Source: Ramlibacter tataouinensis (lineage in GTDB: Bacteria; Pseudomonadota; Gammaproteobacteria; Burkholderiales; Burkholderiaceae_C). Taken from it: a stretch of DNA of 64,000 nt. Positions 16,601 to 24,768 of the stretch are shown here, piece by piece (the first letter of the stretch is position 1; each line of letters opens with the position of its first letter). Location: positions 3,993,001 to 4,057,000 of the forward strand of contig NZ_CP010951.1 of assembly GCF_001580455.1 (NCBI RefSeq). Direction: 5' to 3'. The position numbers and the translations under genes were made by a program. A model generated the notes under the pieces. The model did not search any database, was not told the DNA's origin, and saw only the letters and a list, made by a program, of their open reading frames with translations.

Positions 16601-18150
16601 TTTTTGTTGAAGAGCTCGTCGATCTTCTTTTGCTCGTCTTCCGCAGCCTTGTCGGCGGCGGCGGGATCGGCCGGCTTGAGCGGATCGGAGGCGTCATTGG
16701 CTGGCTCCGGGGCCGCGGGCGCTTCCAGCTGCGGTTCGGCCGGCATCTCGATCTTGACCTTGTCGATGTCGATCTTCTCCTCCTTGTCGAGGAAGACGGT
16801 GACCGTCTGCGGCACGAAGATCACGACCGCCACCAGCAGCACCTGCATCAGCACCCAGGGAATCGAGCCCATGTAGATGTCGCTGGACAGCACGGGCTTT
16901 TCGATGCGCTTTTCCTTGAACAGCGTGTCCGCGATGCCGCGCAGGTAGAACAGCGCGAAGCCGAACGGCGGGTGCATGAAGGAGGTCTGCATGTTCACGC
17001 ACAGCAGCACCCCGAACCACACCAGGTCGATACCCATCTTCTCGGCCACCGGCCCCAGCATGGGCAGGATGATGAAGGCGATCTCGAAGAAGTCGAGGAA
17101 GAACGCCAGGAAGAAGATGAAGATGTTCACCACGATCAGGAAGCCGATCTGGCCGCCCGGCAGGCCGGTGAGCATGTGCTCGACCCACCTGGCGCCGTCG
17201 ACGCCCTGGAACACCATGGAAAACACGCGCGATCCGATCAGGATGAACACCACCATGGCCGTCAGGCGCATGGTGCCCACCATGGCCTGCCAGCACAGGT
17301 CCCAGGTCAGGCGACGATGGATGGCGGCCAGGACGAGGGCGCCCACGCAGCCCATGGCGCCGGCTTCGGTCGGCGTGGCGATCGCCGACTTCATGAAGGG
17401 GAGGCCGCCCATGGAGCCCAGCACCGCGAAGATCAGGACCGCCGAGGGGATGATGCCGCGCAGGCACTTCAACCACAGTTGGGCGCCGCTCATGGTGCGG
17501 GCTTCTTTGGGGATGCCGGGCACGTGGTGGGGCTTGATCATCCCCAGCATGAAGGTGTAGACGGCGAAGATCAGCACCTGCAGGATGGACGGACCCCAGG
17601 CGCCCTTGTACATGTCGCCCACCGAGCGGCCGAGCTGGTCGGCCATCACCACCAGCACCAGCGAAGGCGGCACGAGCTGGGTGATGGTGCCCGAGGCGGC
17701 GAGCACCCCGGTCGTGTAGCGCATGTTGTAGCCGTAGCGGATCATCACCGGCATGGAGATCAGCGCCATGGCGATGACCTGCCCGGCCACCGTGCCGGTG
17801 ATCGCGCCCAGGATGAAGCCCACGATGATCACCGAGTAGCCCAGGCCGCCGCGCACCGTGCCGAACAGCTGGCCCATGGAGTCGAGCATGTCCTCGGCCA
17901 GGCCGCACTTCTCCAGGATCGCACCCATGAAGGTGAAGAAGGGGATGGCCAGCAGCAGGTCGTTGGACAGGATGCCGAACACGTTCAGCGGCAGGTTGGC
18001 CATGAAGCTGGCCGGGAACCAGCCCATCTCGATGGCGAAAAAGCCGCAGGCCAGGCCCAGTGCCGCGAGCGAGAACGCGACCGGGAAGCCGATCAGCATG
18101 ATGAACACGAGGGCGCCGAACATGAACGGCGCGAAGTTTTCCATTTGCAT
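16597..18150 (-). CDS. TRAP transporter large permease (DctM/TakM type) with charged C-terminal extension
   Basis: A 517-residue protein. The first 450 residues are the DctM fold with about 12 helices (LIGFPVAFSLAALGLACGFF, PFFTFMGAILEKCGLAEDML, SGTITQLVPPSLVLVVMADQ, EAGAMGCVGALVLA). The last 60 residues are a soluble tail rich in D, E, K, A and P, ending KKIDELFNKK. DctM carries the sodium-coupled transport path. The long form with an extended tail is the type I recall beside TakP-like receptors; no receptor is adjacent here, so the takP copies at 6948-9331 are the best candidates. Confidence 0.88.
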   Translation of the reverse strand: MQMENFAPFMFGALVFIMLIGFPVAFSLAALGLACGFFAIEMGWFPASFMANLPLNVFGILSNDLLLAIPFFTFMGAILEKCGLAEDMLDSMGQLFGTVRGGLGYSVIIVGFILGAITGTVAGQVIAMALISMPVMIRYGYNMRYTTGVLAASGTITQLVPPSLVLVVMADQLGRSVGDMYKGAWGPSILQVLIFAVYTFMLGMIKPHHVPGIPKEARTMSGAQLWLKCLRGIIPSAVLIFAVLGSMGGLPFMKSAIATPTEAGAMGCVGALVLAAIHRRLTWDLCWQAMVGTMRLTAMVVFILIGSRVFSMVFQGVDGARWVEHMLTGLPGGQIGFLIVVNIFIFFLAFFLDFFEIAFIILPMLGPVAEKMGIDLVWFGVLLCVNMQTSFMHPPFGFALFYLRGIADTLFKEKRIEKPVLSSDIYMGSIPWVLMQVLLVAVVIFVPQTVTVFLDKEEKIDIDKVKIEMPAEPQLEAPAAPEPANDASDPLKPADPAAADKAAEDEQKKIDELFNKK

Positions 18151-18203
18151 GGTGAGGTCCGTGATTCTTGTAGTAGTAGGGGCGACGGCGAGGCGTGGAC
18201 GCC

Positions 18204-18743
18204 TTACTGAACCGGCTTCTCGTAGTGGGTGTCCATCTTGTAGATGCCCATGAGGTAGCAGATGCGCTTGACGATCTCCGACAGGCCCTGCAGGACCATC
18301 AGCCCGAAGCCAAGGGGCAGCAGCATCATCGCGGGCCAGCGGATCAGGCCGCCGGCATTGTTGGACATCTCGTGCGTGAGGTACATCTTCACCAGCAGCG
18401 GCCAGGACAGCCAGGCCAGCAGGACCATCACCGGCATGAGGAAGAAGATCAGCCCGAACAGGTCGACATAGACCGGGGCGTTGCCTTTGAGCTTGCCGTA
18501 GATCAGGTCGACGCGCACGTGTTCGTTCAGGCGCAGCACGACGGGTGCGCCGAGCATGACGATGCCGGCGAACAGGTACCACTGGATTTCGAGCCAGCCG
18601 TTGGAGCTGATGTCCAGCATGTAGCGCACCAGGGCATTGCCGGCCGAGATCAGCGCCGTCAGAAGCACCGCCAGGGCCGCAACCCGGCCGAGCCGTTCGC
18701 TGATCCAGTCCACGGCGAGCGATAGTTTCAGGAGTGCCGACAT
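18204..18743 (-). CDS. TRAP transporter small permease (DctQ/TakQ type)
   Basis: A 179-residue protein with four membrane helices. The DctQ pattern is clear: DWISERLGRVAALAVLLTALI, SNGWLEIQWYLFAGIVMLGAP, RLNEHVRVDLIYGKL (the conserved E-H-V-R-V-D loop), and WPLLVKMYLTHEMSNNAGGL. It pairs with the large permease 53 bases downstream. The segment between it and the divergent SenA-like gene (18744-18870) should hold both promoters; I see no strong hexamers. Confidence 0.88.
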   Translation of the reverse strand: MSALLKLSLAVDWISERLGRVAALAVLLTALISAGNALVRYMLDISSNGWLEIQWYLFAGIVMLGAPVVLRLNEHVRVDLIYGKLKGNAPVYVDLFGLIFFLMPVMVLLAWLSWPLLVKMYLTHEMSNNAGGLIRWPAMMLLPLGFGLMVLQGLSEIVKRICYLMGIYKMDTHYEKPVQ

Positions 18744-18870
18744 CGAAAGTCTCCAAACAGATAATGCGAACGCGGTAAGCCCGGCTGTCCGGGCGAATTC
18801 TTAGATAGTACGACCTTGGCCACCGCAGAAGGTCTGGCAAGCCCGGGGCGCACCCGGGACAATCAGCGCG

Positions 18871-20133
18871 ATGCCCCTCGACTCTTCTTCAGCGGATTCT
18901 GTGCCGCTGGGCCGCAATGATATTCGCGCGGCGGGCCGCGAGCTCCTATCGCTGGCCCTGATGGATGCGCGAAACCACACTTTGCGGCTGCTGGCGGTGT
19001 TCGAGCAGGCGGCGGCCCAGGGGCAGCAGTTCCCCTGCCGCGAAGACGTGGAGCTGCCGCTGTGGGTGGCCGGCCACGTGGCCTGGCAGTCCGAATACTG
19101 GATCGGCCGCAATCCGCAGCACGGGCGCGGGGCTGCCTGCCCCGCGGACGGCCTGCGGCTCGCCTCCATCGAGCCCCGGGCGGACGACTGGTTCAACCCG
19201 GCGCTGGCGCCCCACGACGCGCGCTGGCAGCTCGGGCTGCCCGGCTACGAGGAGGTGCGTGCCTACATGCTGGCGACCCTGGAGGGCACGCTGGAACTGC
19301 TGGACAAGGCGGCCGAGGACGACCCGGGGCTGTACTTCTTCCGGGTCGCCCTGCTGCACGAGGACCTGCGGTGCGAGCAGCTGGTCACGCTGGCGCAGAC
19401 CCTGGGTGTGGCGCTGCCGCTCGCCCTGCCCGTGGGCATGCAGGCGCGCGAGCCGCTGCAGGTGCCGGCGGCCGACTGGAGCCTGGGCGCGGCGCCTGGT
19501 GGGTTTGCGCTCGACGTCGAGAAGTGGGCCCACGAGGTCCCGGTGCCCGAATTCGAGATCGACGCCCAGCCCGTTCACTGGGGCCAGTTCGTGGAGTTCG
19601 TGGGCGACGGCGGCTATGACCGCGTGGAGCTGTGGCACCCGGACGGCTGGCAGTGGCTCATGGAGCAGGCGGCGCGCGAGGGGCGGCGCGGCCCGCGGCA
19701 TGTGGAGCAGATCGGCGGTGCCGGCGGGGCGGTCCTGCAGTCCGTCTTCGGCAGGCCCGCCCGGATGGCGGCTAGCCAATGCGTCATGCATGTGAGCTGG
19801 TGGGAGGCCGATGCCTACGCGCGCTGGAGCGGCCGGCGCCTGCCCACCGAAGTGGAGTGGGACATGGCGGCGCAGGTCGCGGCGCGCCGGGGCTTCCGCT
19901 GGGGCGAGGTGCGCGAGTGGACCGCCGGGACCCTGCGGCCCTGGCCGGGATTCGAACCCGACGCATGGACCGCGCACACCGAGCTGGAGGCGCAGCCGCT
20001 GTTCGGGCAGGCGCGGGTGCAGCGCGGCGCCTCCTTCGCCACCCCGCCGCGCCTGCGCGACAGCCGGCTGCGGCGCTTCGCTCTGCCACACCGGGACGAT
20101 GCTTTCGTCGGTTTCCGGACCTGTTCCTTCTGA
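18871..20133 (+). CDS. senA: EgtB-like C-S/C-Se bond-forming enzyme, probable SenA family
   Basis: A 420-residue protein with an N-terminal DinB-like four-helix domain (LALMDARNHTLRLL) and a C-terminal formylglycine-generating-enzyme-like domain (CVMHVSWWEADAYARWSGRR, RGASFATPPRLRDSRLRRF, GFRTCSF). This is the EgtB layout; the N-terminal wording and length resemble SenA, which forms selenoneine from hercynine and a selenosugar. His69 (GHVAWQSEYW) and His163 (LLHEDLRCE) align with two iron ligands of EgtB, but the third position (H-x3-H) is Arg167. No senB, selD/senC or egtD is nearby. The SenA assignment is therefore moderate, and activity may be altered. Confidence 0.6.
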   Translation: MPLDSSSADSVPLGRNDIRAAGRELLSLALMDARNHTLRLLAVFEQAAAQGQQFPCREDVELPLWVAGHVAWQSEYWIGRNPQHGRGAACPADGLRLASIEPRADDWFNPALAPHDARWQLGLPGYEEVRAYMLATLEGTLELLDKAAEDDPGLYFFRVALLHEDLRCEQLVTLAQTLGVALPLALPVGMQAREPLQVPAADWSLGAAPGGFALDVEKWAHEVPVPEFEIDAQPVHWGQFVEFVGDGGYDRVELWHPDGWQWLMEQAAREGRRGPRHVEQIGGAGGAVLQSVFGRPARMAASQCVMHVSWWEADAYARWSGRRLPTEVEWDMAAQVAARRGFRWGEVREWTAGTLRPWPGFEPDAWTAHTELEAQPLFGQARVQRGASFATPPRLRDSRLRRFALPHRDDAFVGFRTCSF

Positions 20134-20170
20134 CGGGGCTGCCTGGGGCCTGACTGGGGGCTGACTGGGG

Positions 20171-21268
20171 CTAGCCGGCCTTGGGACGCCTGAACTGCCA
20201 CCAGGGCAACTGGGCGCGCAGGCTCAGGACTTGTCCGCTTTGCATGGGCTCGTAGCCCGGCAGGGCGGAAAGCGCGTGCCGCCAGGCCGGGCTCTGCAGC
20301 AGCGCCAGCAGCGTCTGGATGGCGGGCTCCTGCAGCGCGTCTTTCAGGCACACGAGGTAGTAGTCCTCCCAGAGCAGCGGAACGAAATCGAGCCCGCGGG
20401 CCTGGGCGGCCGGCTCGATCGCCAGCCCGGCATCGGCCGCGCCCGACGCCACGGCCTGCGCGACCGCGGCGTGCGAGGGCTCCGAGCTTGCGTAGCCGGC
20501 GATGGCGGAGGGCTGGAGGCCAGCTTCCGCCAGCAGTTCGTCGAACAGCACCCGGGTGCCGGTGCCGATCGCGCGATTGACGAAGCGGGCGCCCTTGGCC
20601 GCGAGGTCCTGCACCGAGGACAGGCCGAGGGGATTGCCCGCCGCCACGATCAAGCCCTGGCGGCGCCGGGCAAAGCCGATCAGCTTGTGGCGGCCGGTGC
20701 GCAGCAGCGGCCGGTAGGTTCGCTGCGCCACCGATCCGGGCGCGCGTTCCGGCGGCACGTGGAAGCCCGCCATCACGCAGCGGCCCTGGTTCAGGGCCGC
20801 GATGGCATCGACGCTGCCGCAGAAGCGGATGTCCAGGTGCAGGCGCGAGAGCGACCCCAGCTCGCGCAGGGCGGTGAGCGCCTCGTCATGGCTGGCAAAC
20901 AGGGTGAGCACATGCGCGCCTTCGTCGAAGGCCACGGCGAAGGTGCGTTCCAGGTCGGCGTGCAGCGCCTCGATCTGCGGCGCCAGTCGCGCCTGCGCCT
21001 GCTGCTCGGCCCACAGCAGCTTGTCGCCGAACTCGGACAGCCGGGCGGGCTGGCCCTTGTCCCAGATCACCAGCGGCATGCCGAGCTCCTCCTCCCAGCG
21101 CTTGAGCTCGCCCCAGACATGGCGGTAGGACAGGCCGAGCGCCTTGGCCGCGGCCGAGATCGAGCCCTGCTCACGCAGGGCGGCGAGCAGGTTGATCAGC
21201 GCATTGCGGATCTGCTGGGGCCGCTTGCCGTTGCCCGTGAACGAATACGAGAGTTCGACTTTGCGCAC
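20171..21268 (-). CDS. ModE-like regulator with substrate-binding-protein domain
   Basis: About 365 residues from a GTG at 21268 (a TTG at 21307 is also possible). The N-terminal winged helix-turn-helix is of ModE type (IRNALINLLAALREQGSISAAAKALGLSYRHVWGELKRWEEELG). The C-terminal two thirds form a periplasmic-binding-protein-like domain (SHDEALTALREL, FVNRAIGTGTRVLFDELL, WEDYYLVCL) as in PF12727. Lying just downstream of the tungstate importer and co-directional with it, it probably senses molybdate or tungstate and controls tup genes. Effector identity is inferred from context only. Confidence 0.75.
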   Translation of the reverse strand: MRKVELSYSFTGNGKRPQQIRNALINLLAALREQGSISAAAKALGLSYRHVWGELKRWEEELGMPLVIWDKGQPARLSEFGDKLLWAEQQAQARLAPQIEALHADLERTFAVAFDEGAHVLTLFASHDEALTALRELGSLSRLHLDIRFCGSVDAIAALNQGRCVMAGFHVPPERAPGSVAQRTYRPLLRTGRHKLIGFARRRQGLIVAAGNPLGLSSVQDLAAKGARFVNRAIGTGTRVLFDELLAEAGLQPSAIAGYASSEPSHAAVAQAVASGAADAGLAIEPAAQARGLDFVPLLWEDYYLVCLKDALQEPAIQTLLALLQSPAWRHALSALPGYEPMQSGQVLSLRAQLPWWQFRRPKAG

Positions 21269-21321
21269 GTGCCTGAGTATGGCGCAGCTGTGCAGCCGTC
21301 GCAGCAACTGCGGCGGAATCC

Positions 21322-21393
21322 TCAGCCTGCGGCCGCCGTCGGCGCGCCCATGACCATCAACAGACCGGCGCCGGCAAGTGCCAACCGGCTCAT
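21322..21393 (-). CDS. 23-residue signal-peptide-like mini-ORF coupled to tupA
   Basis: The frame starts at an ATG overlapping the tupA stop (ATGA) and reads MSRLALAGAGLLMVMGAPTA plus AAG before its stop, which looks like an export signal without a mature protein. The regulator gene begins about 50 bases later. It may be a remnant of a deleted exported protein, a coupling peptide, or chance; there is no direct evidence that it is expressed. Confidence 0.3.
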   Translation of the reverse strand: MSRLALAGAGLLMVMGAPTAAAG

Positions 21394-22205
21394 TTGGCGG
21401 CGGTGTTCGGGAAGAACAACTGCTCGCCGCCGATCTTGTAGGCGGCGATGGCGTCCTGGCCCGCCGGCGAGACGACCCAGTCCACGAACTGCTGCGCCTC
21501 TTTCACCTTCACATGGGGATGCTTCTGCGGGCTCACGGCCATGACGCCGTACTGGTTGAACAGCCTGGTGTCGCCTTCCACCAGCACCGCCAGGCCGCCC
21601 CGGTTCTTGAAGGACAGCCAGGTGCCGCGATCGGTCAGGACGTAGGCGTTGCTCGAGCTGCCGATGTTGAGCGCCGGGCCCATCCCGCAGCCGCATTCCT
21701 TGTAGCCGCTGCCCTTCGTGCTGGCCAGGCCGGCCTGGTTCCAGTAGCGCAATTCGGCGGCGTGCGTGCCGCTCTTGTCGCCGCGCGAGATGAAGGGCGC
21801 GTTGGCGGCGGAGATCTTCTTCAGGGCCGCGATGATGTCCTTGCCCTTGGCGCGGGCCGGGTCGGCTTGGGGTCCCACGACGACGAAGTCGTTGTACATG
21901 ACTGGGTAGCGATTGGCCGCGTAGCCCTCGGCGACGAACTTCTCCTCCGCGGCCTGGTCGTGGACGAAGAGCACGTCGGCGTCGCCGCGGCGCGCCATGT
22001 CGATGGCCTGCCCGGTGCCAACGGCCACCACCTTCACGTCGATGCCGGTGGCCTTCTTGAATTCGGGCAGCAGGTGCCCGAACAGGCCCGACTGCTCGGT
22101 CGATGTGGTGGACGCCATGGTGATGGCCGTTTGCGCCACGGCGGCGCCTGCGCAGGCGAATTGCGCGGCGACAGCCAATACGGCAAACAGGTTCTTCAAC
22201 TTCAT
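21390..22205 (-). CDS. tupA: Tungstate ABC transporter solute-binding protein
   Basis: A 271-residue periplasmic protein with a signal peptide ending AAVAQ. The oxyanion-binding start ITMASTTSTEQSGLFGHLLPEF, plus RGDADVLFVHD, FISRGDKSGTHAAELRYW and YGVMAVSPQKHP, are hallmarks of TupA rather than ModA. TupA binds tungstate with very high affinity for tungsten or molybdenum enzymes. It overlaps tupC by four bases (ATGA), giving the order tupB, tupC, tupA. A second TupA is encoded divergently at 23939. Confidence 0.9.
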   Translation of the reverse strand: MKLKNLFAVLAVAAQFACAGAAVAQTAITMASTTSTEQSGLFGHLLPEFKKATGIDVKVVAVGTGQAIDMARRGDADVLFVHDQAAEEKFVAEGYAANRYPVMYNDFVVVGPQADPARAKGKDIIAALKKISAANAPFISRGDKSGTHAAELRYWNQAGLASTKGSGYKECGCGMGPALNIGSSSNAYVLTDRGTWLSFKNRGGLAVLVEGDTRLFNQYGVMAVSPQKHPHVKVKEAQQFVDWVVSPAGQDAIAAYKIGGEQLFFPNTAAK

Positions 22206-22900
22206 CCAAGTTCCCCTTTGACAAACAGTTCGGCCTCGCGCGAGGTGGCACCCAGCGGACCCTCGAAGAAGTCATGCACCGGCAGATCGGCCAGCAGGCG
22301 GCCCTGCTGCAGGTACACCACCCGCGTGGCCAGGCGCTTGACCTGGCCGAGGTTGTGGCTGGCGAAGACCAGGGTCATGCCGGCGGCAGCGAACTGCTCC
22401 ATGAATGCCTCGACGTCGCGTTTGGCATGCGGGTCGAGGCTGGAGGTCGGCTCGTCGAGCAGGAGCATCGCCGGGTCCAGTCCCCACGCGCGTGCAAGCG
22501 CCAGGCGCTGCTGCTGCCCCCCGGAGAGCGCGCGGGCGCTGCGCTGGGCCATTTCGAGCAGCCCGACGCGCGCCAGCGCCGGCAGCGCCTGCTCGCGCGC
22601 CTCGCGCCAGCGCACGCCGCGGATCCAGAGCGCCAGCGCCACGTTGTTCTGCGCGGACGACGCCAGCATGAAGGGCCGCTGGAACACCATGGCCTGGCGG
22701 GTGGCCGGGTCGCGCAGCAGCAATCCCGCTGCCGGCCGCACCAGCCCGTGCAGCACACGCAGCAGCGTGCTCTTGCCGCTGCCGTTGGCGCCGATCAAGG
22801 CGACGCGTTCGCCCGGCGCGATCCGCAGGTTCACCTGGGTCAGCGCGTGCACGTGGCCGAACGACACGTCCACGTTCTTGAGTTGCAGCAGCGCGCTCAT
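22202..22900 (-). CDS. tupC: Tungstate ABC transporter ATP-binding protein
   Basis: 232 residues from the ATG at 22900. Walker A is IGANGSGKSTLLRVLHG, the signature ALSGGQQQRLALARAWG and Walker B AMLLLDEPTSSLDPHAK, followed by the switch FASHNLGQVKRLA. A short coupling ATPase without a regulatory domain is usual for TupC. It lies 49 bases downstream of tupB and overlaps tupA, so the three form one operon. Confidence 0.9.
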   Translation of the reverse strand: MSALLQLKNVDVSFGHVHALTQVNLRIAPGERVALIGANGSGKSTLLRVLHGLVRPAAGLLLRDPATRQAMVFQRPFMLASSAQNNVALALWIRGVRWREAREQALPALARVGLLEMAQRSARALSGGQQQRLALARAWGLDPAMLLLDEPTSSLDPHAKRDVEAFMEQFAAAGMTLVFASHNLGQVKRLATRVVYLQQGRLLADLPVHDFFEGPLGATSREAELFVKGELG

Positions 22901-22949
22901 GGCTGAGCTCCGCCCGCGTGGACTGCGGCGCCGCCAGCCGTCGGGATGT

Positions 22950-23684
22950 TCACGCCGGCGCTCCTTCGATCGCGGCCGGGCGATCGCCGACCGAGCCGCG
23001 CCAGCGCGCCAGCAAGGCGATCGCGGCATTGAGCAGCAGCACGACGCCCAGCAGCACGATGCCCAGGGCCAACGCGAGCGCCAGGTCGCCCTTGGAGGTT
23101 TCCAGCGCGATGGCGGTGGTCATGACGCGCGTGAAGCCCTCGATGTTGCCGCCGACGACCATCACCGCGCCCACTTCGGACACGGCGCGGCCGAAGCAGG
23201 CGATCAGCACCGTGAGCAGGGCGAAGCGCTGGTCGAACGCCAGGATGGCGCTGCGCAGCCACGGCCCGGCACCGAGCGACTGCAGTTGCTCGCCGTGCGA
23301 GCGCTCCACGTCCTCGACCACCTGGCGGGTGAGCGCGGTACATACCGGCAGCACCAGCACCGCCTGGGCCACCACCATGGCCTTGAAGGAGAACAGCCAC
23401 CCCAGGAAGCCCAGTGGCCCCGAGCGCGACAGCAGCAGGTAGACGATGAGCCCGACCACCACCGAGGGCAGGGCCAGGAAGGTGTTCAGGAAGGTCAGCA
23501 CCGCGCCGCGGCCGCTGAACCGGGCCACGCCCAGCCAGGCGCCCAGAAGGACGCCCAGTGCGCAGGCGATCAATGTGGCGCTGGCGCTGACAGCGAGGGA
23601 GCGGGCCACGATGGACCACAGCACCGGGTCGGCGCCGCCGATCAGGCCGAACGCGGTGACAGCACTCTCGGAAAACGTGCTCAT
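22950..23684 (-). CDS. tupB: Tungstate ABC transporter permease
   Basis: A 244-residue permease with five to six helices. The EAA-type loop GEQLQSLGAGPWLRSAILAFDQRF and the later RAVSEVGAVMVVGGNIEGFTRVMTTAIALE are strong TupB signatures. It begins the minus-strand tup operon and is divergent from the second tupA across a 254-bp gap (23685-23938) in which I see no clear ModE-type palindrome or riboswitch. Confidence 0.9.
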   Translation of the reverse strand: MSTFSESAVTAFGLIGGADPVLWSIVARSLAVSASATLIACALGVLLGAWLGVARFSGRGAVLTFLNTFLALPSVVVGLIVYLLLSRSGPLGFLGWLFSFKAMVVAQAVLVLPVCTALTRQVVEDVERSHGEQLQSLGAGPWLRSAILAFDQRFALLTVLIACFGRAVSEVGAVMVVGGNIEGFTRVMTTAIALETSKGDLALALALGIVLLGVVLLLNAAIALLARWRGSVGDRPAAIEGAPA

Positions 23685-23938
23685 TGGAAACAGATGCTAG
23701 CGAAGCGCACCCGTTTTCCAGCCCCGTGCTTGCGAGCTATGAAGCGACGTGCATACGGACTTTCGTCACTGGCGCGCGCGGCCGGGCGTGCGCCGGCCAC
23801 GATCAGCCCGCCCGGCTCGCGCCCGGGGGCCTGCCTGGCGCAAGGCAGGGGCGCGGGCAGTCCGGTTGCAGGCTTTGGTCGGCCGTGCGATGCTGGCGCA
23901 CCCCCGATGGTCGAGTTGATCGGCACAGGAGAGATGGC

Positions 23939-24748
23939 TTGAAGTTGCGTTTGTTCCCGCTCGCGCTGCTCTTGGCCGCCACATTGCCGGCGCATGCCGC
24001 ATCGATCACGATGGCATCCACGACCTCCACCGACCAGTCGGGCCTGTTCGGCCACCTGCTGCCCCAGTTCACCCAGGCCACCGGCATCGAGGTGAGGGTG
24101 CTGGCCGTGGGCACCGGCGAGGCCATCGCCATCGGCCACCGCGGCGAAGCCGATGTGCTGTTCGTGCACGATCCGGCGGCCGAGGCGAAATTCGTTGCCG
24201 AAGGCGGCGCCACGAAGCGCAACCTGGTCATGTACAACGATTTTGTCCTGGTGGGCCCGAGGAGCGATCCGGCCGGCGCCAAGGGCGCGGACATTGTCCA
24301 GGCGCTCAGGAAGGTAGCCGCCGCCAACGCGCCTTTTGTCTCGCGGGGCGACAGGAGCGGCACCCATGCCGCCGAGTTGCGCTATTGGGCGCAGCTTGCG
24401 CCCTCGCGGGTCAAGGGCGGCGGCTACCTGGAATGCAATTGCGACATGGGCAAGGCGCTCAGCATGGCCAATTCCTCCGACGCCTACGTGCTGGCCGATC
24501 GCGGAACCTGGCTGAGTTTTGGGAACAGGGGCAAGCTGGCGGTCCTGGTCGAGGGCGACACGCGATTGTTCAACCAGTACGGCGTGATGGTGGTAAATCC
24601 GGCGAAGCACCCGCAGGTGAGGGCCGCCGAGGCGCAGAAGTTCGTCGACTGGGTCACCTCGCCCGCGGGACAGGCCGCAATTGCCGCGTACAAGATCCGC
24701 GGCCAGCAGCTGTTCTTCCCGAACGCGGCCAACGGATCCCGGAACTAG
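23939..24748 (+). CDS. Second TupA-type tungstate-binding protein, divergent from tupBCA
   Basis: 269 residues from a TTG start at 23939, chosen because AGGAG lies at proper distance and the sequence from it (KLRLFPLALLLAATLPAHA) is a clean signal peptide. The mature part parallels the other TupA closely (ITMASTTSTDQSGLFGHLLP, RGEADVLFVHD, SRGDRSGTHAAELRYW, YGVMVVNPAKHP), but the loop after RYW differs (LECNCDMG versus KECGCGMG). No second permease or ATPase is present, so both receptors probably feed one TupBC. The gene ends at the 24-bp palindrome. Confidence 0.87.
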   Translation: MKLRLFPLALLLAATLPAHAASITMASTTSTDQSGLFGHLLPQFTQATGIEVRVLAVGTGEAIAIGHRGEADVLFVHDPAAEAKFVAEGGATKRNLVMYNDFVLVGPRSDPAGAKGADIVQALRKVAAANAPFVSRGDRSGTHAAELRYWAQLAPSRVKGGGYLECNCDMGKALSMANSSDAYVLADRGTWLSFGNRGKLAVLVEGDTRLFNQYGVMVVNPAKHPQVRAAEAQKFVDWVTSPAGQAAIAAYKIRGQQLFFPNAANGSRN

Positions 24749-24768
24749 GGCCTGTTAACAGGCCCTAG
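24745..24768. repeat. 24-bp perfect palindrome identical to joined tips of the 1367-1633 element
   Basis: The core GGGCCTGTTAACAGGCCC, flanked by CTA and TAG, lies between the convergent tupA2 and dctM genes. Its halves equal the outer 14 bases of each end of the 267-bp element, joined at the shared GTTAAC. CTAG would be restored if the core were removed, as in IS630-type target use. On the plus strand it is followed by CTATTTTT, so it may also act as a terminator. Confidence 0.75.

Noticed and set aside
20134..20170. Repeated CTGGGG-type motif between the SenA-like and regulator genes as a regulatory array
   Set aside because: Only three short G-rich near-repeats in 37 bases between convergent genes, without dyad or T-run; probably low complexity.
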